From: Fidelibacterota bacterium
Lineage (GTDB): Bacteria; Fidelibacterota; Marinisomatia; SCGC-AAA003-L08; JACNLC01
Assembly (NCBI GenBank): GCA_013204025.1
Contig: JABMOW010000003.1
Coordinates: forward strand, 1-54,278
Direction of reading: 5' to 3'
Length of the DNA stretch: 54,278 bases
The notes beneath the pieces are model-generated. The model ran no database searches, was not told the DNA's origin, and was given only the letters and a program-made list of their open reading frames with translations. This document shows, piece by piece, positions 9,383 to 17,993 of the stretch. A program made the position numbers and the translations under genes. Position 1 is the stretch's first letter. The number at the start of each line of letters is the position of its first letter.

Positions 9383-12300
9383 ATGAAAATCATATTATCT
9401 ATCACAATGGCAATCCTACCTTTCTATTCCTCCGCGCTCGCTCAGGATATCTGGATAAATGAAGTCATGCCCTCAAATTCGATCACACTGATGGATGAAG
9501 ATGACGAATACCCGGACTGGATAGAACTGTATAATCAAGGACCGGATATTATCAACTTCTCAGGTTATTTTATATCCGATGATTATTCCAATCCATATAA
9601 ATGGCAGTTCCCAGCACTTAACCTTGAACCGTCTGACTTTCTCATCCTTTTTGCTTCAGAAAAAGATAGATCAGCATGGATCAACTATTGGGTGACAATC
9701 ATTGACTGGGGTGCAAACTGGCTGTATTTACTGGGAACGGAAGAACCTCCTGGCGACTGGAGGGATCAGGGTTTTAACGATACTATTTGGTTAACCGGAA
9801 TTAGCGGTTTCGGCTATGGTGATGATGATGACGCTACAATATTACCTCAGTCAATGTCTGTTTATTTTCGAAAACACTTTTCCGTTGAGAGCATATCGGA
9901 AATTGCTTCAGCAGTCCTGCATGTTGATTACGATGACGCTTTTGTTGCCTATTTGAATGGTGTGGAAATCAGCCGTGCAAATATTGGTACACCAGGGATA
10001 CCGCCGATGTACAATCAGGGGGCGTATGAGGTTTTGGAACCGATGATCATCAATGGTTACCCACCTACAATGTTTACCATAGAAAATATTCAGGAACTGT
10101 TGGTTTTAGGAGATAATGTACTGGCTATTCAGCTACACAACCACTCGTGGAATTTGTCGGATCTAACATTAATCCCTTTTCTCTCATTTGGATATTCAGC
10201 CTTACCAGAAGAGCCTGACCCACCGCCCGATATCCTTGAATTTCCTGAATACAATCTGCACACCAATTTCAGTATTAATGCCGGCGGTGAGGAACTGTGG
10301 ATTCATACAGATGATGGTATTCTTATCGATCAGTTTGCAGTCCCCGCAACCAGTTCAGAGATTTCATGGGGAAGAGTACCGGATGGTTCTGAAAACTGGT
10401 ACATCTTTGAAGTGTCAACCCCTGGCTCAACCAACGGATCTGATATACCACAGGAACGTTGTCCTCCACCAGTTTTTAATCCCCCTGGCATATTTTCTCA
10501 ATCGCCAGTTGAGATTGAAATCAGCTGTGAAAATGAGTCCTCAATCATATGGTATACACTTGATGGTGGCCTTCCAACTGAAGATGAACTGGTAAGTCCG
10601 ACGCCTTTGACCTTGGTGGCGGGTTCAATGACTATTATAAGAGCCGTCTGCTTTCAAGATGGTTTTCTCCCCAGCCTTCCAACATCGGACAGCTATATCA
10701 TTGACTACGATAACAATCTGCCGGTGATGTCGGTGATCACCGATCCCGATAATTTATGGGACGAAGAAACAGGTATCTACGTTCAGGGTTCAAATTCTGA
10801 TTTCTTCGGTGCGAATTATATGCAAGACTGGGAGATACCCATACATTTTGATTTCTTTGAAGTAGATGGCAGCCACGGTCTCAGTCAGGATGCAGGTGCA
10901 CGTATCTCTGGCCGTTATTCGCGGATGTTTCCACAGAAAAGCCTGAGATTGGTTGCCAGGAATGCATATGGTCATGATCGATTTGAATACCAGTTCTTTC
11001 CTGATCTTCCGATACACGCCTTTAAGAATCTTATTTTACGAAATGGAGGAAATGACTGAGAACTGGCGATGTTACGTGATCCTCTGATGACCGGTCTCAC
11101 CAAGGGTTTGAACATCGGTTACCAAGCATACCGACCAGTGGTCGTCTTCCTCAATGGGGAGTACTGGGGAATCCATAATATGAGGGAACGCCTGGATCGT
11201 TTTTACCTAGAGGATCATTTCGGTGCGGATCGTGATAATCTGGATTTGGTTGAAGCCAACTACGGAGACTATTATGTCCCACTTCTATACGCCGATGAGG
11301 GAGACATGGAAGCTTATTGGTTGTTGCACTCCTATGTGGAAGAAAATGATCTATCAGATCCATTAGTATTTGATTCCCTAAATACAATGATGAATGTTGA
11401 AAATTTTATGAATTATCAGTTATCTGAAATCTATTTCGCCAATTCGGACTGGCCGGGTAATAACAACCGATGCTGGCGGGAACGCATTGAGGACGGTCTT
11501 TTGAATGGCTGATATTTGATTTGGACCACGGTTTTAAAAATCATTCCCACAATACACTTCTTTACGCCACCGATGATAGCAGTCCCAACATGCAGAACTC
11601 TCCTCAATCGACTCTACTATTACGTAAATTGCTGGAGAATGATGAATTTGAACGTCGATTCATCACTCGATTTTGCGATCTGATCAATTTCAATTTCAAG
11701 CCAGAATACATGTTGGAGTATATTGATTTCCTCAGTGGTAACATTGCGGATGAAATGCCAATTCATGTGGAAAACTGGTATCCAGATCACGACTGGGAGG
11801 CTCAGTTGGATTGGCTCCGACAGTTTGCGTCACTCCGAGAAGACTATATTACCGAAGATTTTGAATCGTATTTCAACCTGGATGCGTTCCGTTTTGTGTA
11901 TATCAATTGCGAAAACCCAGAATATGGGTCAATCAAACTCAATGGATTCACACTTTCAAATTTCCCTGTCCTCGTCAAATATTATCCGGGTATGGATGTG
12001 AGCCTATCAGCAGAGCCGCTTAATGAATATGTTTTTAATGGCTGGACAGGTGACTCCAATAGTGATTTGCCCCTCCTCACCGTCACTGTAGATGATAATC
12101 TATTCATCCAGTGTTTATTCGGTCCTGACAATGAATACGAAGGCGAAGTAGTGATCACCGAAATCAACTACCACAGCAGTTCTGATTTCGACACCGGAGA
12201 CTGGATTGAATTATATGCCCTTGACAGTGATTTTGACATGAGCGAATGGCAGCTCAAAGATGAAAATGATGATAATGTGTATGATTTTCCTTTAGGTACA

Positions 12301-12801
12301 TCACTGAATGCAGATGAGTTTTTGGTTATTGCCAGAACGCTGGAAGAATTTCATTATTATCATCCGGACGTTCAAAATGTGATTGGGTCTTTTGGTTTTG
12401 GTTTGAGTGACAGCGGAGATATGGTTCGAATATTTAACCAAAATCTGGAACAGATAGATTCTGTGGCCTATTCGGATAATCCACCCTGGCCTGTTCAAGC
12501 TGATGGCGATGGCGCTACGCTACAATTACTTGATCCAGAATTACCAAATGAGTTTGCCCATAATTGGAGTGCATCATTGACTTTACATGGGACGCCAGGT
12601 CGGTGGTTAGCAGAAAATATTGTTGAGCAGGATGGTGATTTGAATAATGATGGTGTAATTGATATTTTAGACATCATCATGACGGTTTTTTGTATCTTGG
12701 AATATCAGGGATTGGATTGTCCAATTGCCGATCTAGATGACAATGGTGTAGTTGATGTTCTGGACATTGTTTCAATGATCGATATTATTTTGGATACGTA
12801 A
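9383..12801 (+). pseudogene. CotH/lamin-tail-domain secreted protein broken by one in-frame stop and one frameshift
   Basis: Read as one gene of about 1140 codons. Signal peptide (MKIILSITMAILPFYSSALAQ), lamin-tail domain (WINEVMPSN...DWIELYNQG), a middle region, chitobiase-C-like domain (IIWYTLDGGLPTEDE), CotH kinase-like domain (PVMSVITDP, GARISGRYSRMFPQKSLRL, GIHNMRERLDRFY, IFDLDHGFK), second lamin-tail domain (VVITEINYHSSSDFDTGDWI) and a dockerin (GDLNNDGVIDILDIIM). The frame stops at TGA 11057-11059 after NGGND, and continues in the same frame as ELAMLRD; relatives usually carry Trp after NGGND or NSGND. It stops again at TGA 11510-11512, where one missing base would restore NGWIFDLDHGFK and join the frame running to 12801. 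Both lesions fall in expected TGG codons. Either a young pseudogene or two sequencing errors. Start: ATG 9383; TTG 9374 is possible. Confidence 0.8.
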
Positions 12802-13432
12802 GTATTCAAAACTAAATTACTGATTCAATTCCTAAACAATAAATAAATAGAGCTATCCGAGCATAAATGGCCTTCCTCCCGAAAGTTATACTATGTAGTG
12901 AGTAATATTGAAAAAAAATGAACCGCCCCCACTCCCGATGTTGTTCTACCTGATGTACCAGTTGCTTCATAATAAAATGTAACCCAAATCATCACGCATC
13001 TCAATCAACCTGTCAATATTCTGTCACTGTTTTCATTTTGCCGACGAAGAATCAACGGACTCGCACTCCGCTGGAATATAATTGTCACGACGGAGCGTAA
13101 CCTGCAGAAGAATTGTAAACCTTTGTGCGTAAAACTCTAATTTTATACAGAATCTTTGAAAGAGTTAGAGTAGCTCTGTTCATAACTCCTATATTTACAA
13201 CATCTTCAATGGTTATTAGATATTTGATTATATACCTTGGTATTTTTCTTGTACACTTTTTCGTCACAACTTATAGTTTTGTCGACGGGAATAGCTACGG
13301 ATTCTAAATTCTCGACGTATGTTTAATACCTATTATTTCCCAACCCTTTAGTTTTATTGACCTTGTCATAATTCGACAACTTTAAATTCAGTGTGGTGAG
13401 CCTGCCGAACCATAATTATTAAGATAAGGAAA
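12802..13432. other. 631-base gap between convergent genes, no convincing gene
   Basis: The region separates the CotH gene from the oxidoreductase gene, whose ends face each other. It contains only short frames: a 33-codon one on the minus strand at 12891-12992 and two overlapping ~60-codon frames near 13085-13307, none with a recognisable domain or good ribosome site. Base composition is AT-rich with a GC-richer patch near 13035-13105. No clear terminator hairpin, tRNA or insertion-sequence end is visible. It may hold decayed coding sequence. Confidence 0.5.
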
Positions 13433-13433
13433 A

Positions 13434-14435
13434 TCACTCAAAAGGATAACTAAATCCCCATTCCTCTCGCATCTTATCCATGACTTTCATAATGGCTATT
13501 GTCTCGTTCAGAGGTATAATCTTACTTTCCAGATTGCCTTTCTGAATACAACGAACGACTTCTTCCACCTGATAAATAAATCCATTGTTGTGAGTATTTT
13601 CAAGAACATTGACCGTGGTATTTATATCATTTGTGCCATTATGAAAGTGGATGGTAAATCGGTTTCCCTCCCAGAATTGAGGGAAGTCTATAAATCCTTT
13701 CGTCCCATAAAAAATTGCCTCATTTTTCATCTTCAGATTGTAACTTGTACAAATATTAGTTAAACACCCCGATGGAAATCGAAACATGTAATTTGATATT
13801 TCATCAACACCCGAATCACTGAAGCGCGCCATGGATTTAATATCTATTGGAAGTTCTCCAAGTAAATAGCAAACAAAGGAAATTGGATAAATTCCCATAT
13901 CCAGAGTAACGCCTCCTGCCAATGCTGGATCTTTAAGTCTTTTTTCATATTCGGTTCCAACAAATCCACCAAAGGAAATATTAAATTGCTTTACATCACC
14001 AATTTCATGATTTGTAATTTTGTTTTTTAACATCTTCACACTAGGTAAAAATCTTGTCCAGATGGCTTCCATTAAAAATAGATTCTTTTCTCTCGCAATG
14101 CGTACAAGTTCTGTAGCTTCCTTTGCATTGACTGTAAATGGTTTTTCTATCAATACATGCTTTCCATGGTCCAAAGCCAGTTTAGCATTATCGAAATGAA
14201 AATTATGAGTTGTCGCAACATATATTATATCAATTTCTTTACTGTTGACTATCTCTTGGTAGGTATAAACATTCTCGACACCATTTTTATCTGCAAATAT
14301 TTTTGCCTTGGAAAGTGTTTTAGAAGCTACTGCGTATAGTTGACTGTTTGGGGTTATTTTGAGGGCACTGGCCATTTTATTAGCTATGTTTCCCGCCCCA
14401 ACGATACCCCATTTTAGTTTTTGTTTATTAACCAT
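13434..14435 (-). CDS. Gfo/Idh/MocA-family NAD(P)-dependent oxidoreductase
   Basis: About 333 residues, no signal peptide, so cytoplasmic. The N-terminal Rossmann motif KWGIVGAGNIANKMASAL binds NAD(P). ATTHNFHF and HVLIEKPFTVNAKEA carry the family's EKP catalytic lysine, and the C-terminal part is the usual alpha/beta domain (ITLDMGIYP-like VTLDMGIYPISFV). The sequence is closest by eye to the dihydrodiol/xylose dehydrogenase branch; the sugar substrate is unknown. ATG 14435 is preferred over a TTG at 14450 because a GGAAAA lies just upstream of it and the Rossmann motif begins soon after. The gene is richer in Lys, Asn and AT codons than its glucanase neighbours, and it is flanked by long non-coding stretches, so it may have arrived separately. 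A link to glucan use is not shown. Confidence 0.92.
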   Translation of the reverse strand: MVNKQKLKWGIVGAGNIANKMASALKITPNSQLYAVASKTLSKAKIFADKNGVENVYTYQEIVNSKEIDIIYVATTHNFHFDNAKLALDHGKHVLIEKPFTVNAKEATELVRIAREKNLFLMEAIWTRFLPSVKMLKNKITNHEIGDVKQFNISFGGFVGTEYEKRLKDPALAGGVTLDMGIYPISFVCYLLGELPIDIKSMARFSDSGVDEISNYMFRFPSGCLTNICTSYNLKMKNEAIFYGTKGFIDFPQFWEGNRFTIHFHNGTNDINTTVNVLENTHNNGFIYQVEEVVRCIQKGNLESKIIPLNETIAIMKVMDKMREEWGFSYPFE

Positions 14436-14895
14436 TTTTATATTTTCCAATTATGTTTCGAACCAGTGATTTATCTCGCAGTTTCTACATTACCTTGAAC
14501 AAATCATTTTTTTGCACATGATTTTGTGTAACGTAAAATCCCCTTGGAGAAATGCAGTTTAACTCCACGATTGATCTCTGGTTAAATTTAATGTAAAATT
14601 GAAATCGAATGGGTCGTTTAGCTCGGATTATGGTAATGTAATAATTAACGACTAGTACCGAGGATGACCTATCTTCGTAAGCAACGCCGTAAAGACTCTT
14701 CGGACGTGTTCTACTCACGCTAGTTGGACCAAACCCGCCTACTTACTGGCAGATAAAGTATTGCCATGAATTATCGCATAGATAAAGTGCTTGAATGATT
14801 GGGTCTATGAGAGTTTGTGTCCCAAAAATACCAAAACAATTTCAATTGTGATTTAGGGGTTGAAAACCATCTGAATAGTCATTGTGTTAACTAGT
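14436..14895. other. 460-base gap upstream of the oxidoreductase, no convincing gene
   Basis: It should hold the promoter of the oxidoreductase gene and the 3' end of the long glucanase operon. A 77-codon minus-strand frame at 14485-14718 has no recognisable domain or ribosome site and I do not call it. A short palindrome, ACAATTTCAATTGT, lies near 14842-14855, but its loop is too small for a good terminator. Confidence 0.5.
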
Positions 14896-17800
14896 TTAAT
14901 CTGATAAGATAATATTTACCAGGAATATTACATCTAGGATATTCGTATTTCCATCACCATTGAGATCTGAACACTCAAGGTTTGAATAGGTTAAAATGTA
15001 ATCAACCATCAAGACAATATCAATGACATTTGTTTGTCCGTCAGAATTAAAATCCCCAGAGAATCCCAGACAGTTATCAACGAATCCGGCTTCAAACGAT
15101 AATAAGCAATTCACATTATTTACCTCTCCTCCACCAGGAAGATTGTAAACATAATAGAAATAAACAGTCTCACCCTCATCTATTATGTTTGGGTACAAGC
15201 CGCTGTTCAAGTGGAACTCTTGGTTGGGTTCAACCGTATTTGCACCGACTCCCGTTGGAAATAAATACAGATCAGTATGATAGAACAAATATAATAAATT
15301 GCCTCCCACACCATTTATCGAGGGTATAAATTCGATCGTTGGATCACCGGGATCACTGGATACCAGTACCGTAAAATGATTAACACACTCCGGCTCGAGG
15401 GCAAACCTTCCTTCAAGTGTGATCTCAACCTGATCACTGTCAGAGGATAAATCTTCTCCTGTCACGATAAGCGTAATTACAAAGGTATTTTCAATCGCCT
15501 GCAGAAATATGGTGGGGTTCATCCCCGTCGCAAGGAGTACTTCTCCAATAAACCATTCATAACTGATGATATTACCATCGAGGTATGAGCTTCCTGATGC
15601 ATCGAGATCCACTTCGACATTTTGATCTCCATAGATAAAGCTGAGCGTCTGGTTGTAACCTGCATCAGCGTTAATTCCTCCTAAATCTTCGGTTAAATAG
15701 ATCAATTGACCAGCCGGTGCGATCAAGGACATACCGTCTGAAAACAAGACTTCTGAATCAATATCATCACTGTTGTAAACAACATAAGTTTTGAATCCAT
15801 CTTTGTCAAAAACAGCATACGAGGGTGTGTCAGCTATAATATTTTTTTGTATTTGTCCCAACGCATTCAGATTATGAATCCAATGGTATGTATGCGCCCT
15901 TGTCTCATTTACGGGTGACCCGGCAATTGTATAATTGGGATTGTTCAGAAGATTGGCTACTGCCTGTTCCGGATCCGCCAACGCCAGATATTCCCACAAA
16001 ATATCCTCCCACTCATCAATACCATAATTATCATTCAGATAGTTATAATTCTCCATCAAGTATTCAGCATCATGTCCTAAATGAAGTGATGCGGCGGTGA
16101 TGGGTAGTAAATTAATACCATGGACAAACTCGGCGTGATCCGGTGCAGCACCAAACCAGGTGGCATAATCAGCCTTCATCCCCCAAACCATCCCGACCAT
16201 GGGTTTTGGAAAGGTCACGGGGAAACAAATCTCATTGACATCGAACCAATAATTCTGCAGAGCAGATTGTTCGGTAGTATAAAGATAGATACCCAAATCC
16301 CGGATTTCATCGTTGCTCGTTGCCATACCCCATAATGCAATACCAGAGGCACAGTTGATGGCTTCTGAACTTGATTCCTGATTATTCCCTTCAGCAAAAT
16401 CGGCATGTCCAGATGCCCAGGAATGTCCGGCGTAAATGTCAAATCCACGCATAAACGTAAACAACGGGTCATCGCGAAGCCAGCTGTTGGTATCGCGTAT
16501 CAGAAATTCCACCATCTCACCCCATTCTTCTGCCCATGCCGAGTCAAACTGGGCTACAGTTGCAGCGGCTCGAATATAATAACCGTAGTGAAAATGATGA
16601 TCGTTCAATTCAGAGTCGCTGCCATAGCCAGCCGGGACACCGATGAGTGTACCCCAACGGTCATCATAATAGAAGTATTCCGTCTCTTCGCCCTGGGTGT
16701 AAGTAAGCCAATTTTGTAGTTTTTCCCTGATTACATCCAGAAAACGGTCCCGTTCTTCGATCATTCCTAACTGGTTAGCAATCCGTACCAACTGAGCCGT
16801 TCGTCCCATCGTCACGCCGGTAGCATACGTGTGGTCACCTGCGAGAATTAGCTGATCATCCGATTTATTAGACTCACTTAAAACAAGCTGACGCAATTGA
16901 TATTCACTATAGCCTTGTTGACCACTCTCTGCTGCCAGTGGAAGATGAGGTAATATCCCGCTGTAGGACATTTCTGTTGTGAAATTGACAGCTTCTACGG
17001 TTTTCATCTCTCCTCTTGCCGAAATATAACTGATATCAGTTAACACCCCTGGGTAGTTCAACCATTGATGGGGATAAAGCGCATAAAGCATATTACCGCT
17101 GCCAACCTCATGTTGTTGATATTCAGAAGTATACGTGGCACGTACTTGGGCATTAGATTGATCATATTCATAATCCACAACGGTGTTGTTAATAAAGTTG
17201 TAGGCGAATGATTCGAAATATTCGATTGTACTGGTCAGATCATTGGGAAGCAGAGCAATTGAACAATAATCCAAGCCATTCAAATTATTTTGTAGATGCG
17301 ATCCAGTTTGAGTCCAAACTGATCCTGATGGTGCAAAGAGTCCATAGTGATGACCATTTACGGAAATACCCAAAATATTTTCATTATTGTACCAGATACC
17401 GGGTGCGTCCAATGCATTTATATCTATGCCGTTATCACTATAAAAATAAGCAAACGGACTTCCATGAGCCATTACTGTTTTGAAAGAACCCGAATTCCAA
17501 GAAGCAGTCACCGACCAATCAGAATATTCATCCATCAGTGGATTACTGACTGGCATATTCAGCGAAGTAACTGATAAATCTTGTAGATGATTGTAGACAA
17601 ATGCGATTTCATCTCCAGGAGAACCTGCCATGTACATATCCCCGATTGGACCCATGATCAGTCCGTCATGTGCATCGCAGATAAATGTGAGTGGATCAGC
17701 AATAAGTGGTGAAGTTCGATCTTCACCCGTGAGCAGATTGAAAGCCAGGCTGGCACTCCAGTCCGTCGTCAATACCGGTCCGGTAATATTTACGGTTATA

Positions 17801-17922
17801 TTGGGGTTGGGCGGTAAGTTAAGTGTACCCGGATTATTTGTACTGTAACTCTGTCCAAACGCATTATTTATTAATAATGCTAGCGCCAACGTCATCAAAA
17901 TTCTGTTTTTTATATTAAACAT
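14896..17922 (-). CDS. Secreted GH81 endo-beta-1,3-glucanase with PKD-like and dockerin modules
   Basis: 1008 residues with signal peptide MFNIKNRILMTLALALLINNAFG. Residues about 40-735 match GH81, inverting endo-beta-1,3-glucanases that cut laminarin, callose or curdlan. The hallmark segments are LNDHHFHYGYYIRAAA (D441, the likely general acid) and SGHADFAEGNNQESSSEA (E516 and E520, one the likely base). Next come a PKD-like domain (about 750-840; YLDGNIISYEWF), a beta-rich module (about 845-940) that may bind glucan and faintly recalls CBM56, and a dockerin (about 956-1008; GDFNSDGQTNVIDIV and SDLNGDGNTNILDVI). It is the last gene of the minus-strand operon that begins with the TonB receptor, 71 bases after the GH16-GH5 enzyme. 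It would act outside the cell or on the surface, producing oligosaccharides for uptake. The GH81 call is strong; the beta-rich module is uncertain. Confidence 0.95.
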   Translation of the reverse strand: MFNIKNRILMTLALALLINNAFGQSYSTNNPGTLNLPPNPNITVNITGPVLTTDWSASLAFNLLTGEDRTSPLIADPLTFICDAHDGLIMGPIGDMYMAGSPGDEIAFVYNHLQDLSVTSLNMPVSNPLMDEYSDWSVTASWNSGSFKTVMAHGSPFAYFYSDNGIDINALDAPGIWYNNENILGISVNGHHYGLFAPSGSVWTQTGSHLQNNLNGLDYCSIALLPNDLTSTIEYFESFAYNFINNTVVDYEYDQSNAQVRATYTSEYQQHEVGSGNMLYALYPHQWLNYPGVLTDISYISARGEMKTVEAVNFTTEMSYSGILPHLPLAAESGQQGYSEYQLRQLVLSESNKSDDQLILAGDHTYATGVTMGRTAQLVRIANQLGMIEERDRFLDVIREKLQNWLTYTQGEETEYFYYDDRWGTLIGVPAGYGSDSELNDHHFHYGYYIRAAATVAQFDSAWAEEWGEMVEFLIRDTNSWLRDDPLFTFMRGFDIYAGHSWASGHADFAEGNNQESSSEAINCASGIALWGMATSNDEIRDLGIYLYTTEQSALQNYWFDVNEICFPVTFPKPMVGMVWGMKADYATWFGAAPDHAEFVHGINLLPITAASLHLGHDAEYLMENYNYLNDNYGIDEWEDILWEYLALADPEQAVANLLNNPNYTIAGSPVNETRAHTYHWIHNLNALGQIQKNIIADTPSYAVFDKDGFKTYVVYNSDDIDSEVLFSDGMSLIAPAGQLIYLTEDLGGINADAGYNQTLSFIYGDQNVEVDLDASGSSYLDGNIISYEWFIGEVLLATGMNPTIFLQAIENTFVITLIVTGEDLSSDSDQVEITLEGRFALEPECVNHFTVLVSSDPGDPTIEFIPSINGVGGNLLYLFYHTDLYLFPTGVGANTVEPNQEFHLNSGLYPNIIDEGETVYFYYVYNLPGGGEVNNVNCLLSFEAGFVDNCLGFSGDFNSDGQTNVIDIVLMVDYILTYSNLECSDLNGDGNTNILDVIFLVNIILSD

Positions 17923-17993
17923 GTTTATCCCACTAATTTTGTTCTTATATTTTTATTATCATATTATGTGAATCATCTGTCTTGTCAGGCTAT

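Noticed and set aside
11057-11059. TGA read as Trp or selenocysteine in the CotH gene
   Set aside because: TGA ends several intact genes here (for example the LacI gene at 4863), the same gene also carries a frameshift, and no selenocysteine hairpin is evident.
12891-12992. 33-codon minus-strand frame with a regular Thr/Ser/Gly-rich sequence (TGTSGRTTSGVGAV)
   Set aside because: Too short, no ribosome site, no recognised family; may be a remnant.
13085-13307. Two overlapping 60-codon frames on opposite strands
   Set aside because: Low-complexity hydrophobic or basic sequence, mutually overlapping, no ribosome site.
14485-14718. 77-codon minus-strand frame
   Set aside because: No domain, no ribosome site, atypical composition.
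14842-14855. ACAATTTCAATTGT palindrome as a terminator of the glucanase operon
   Set aside because: Two-base loop and AT-only stem without a T run; not a credible hairpin terminator.
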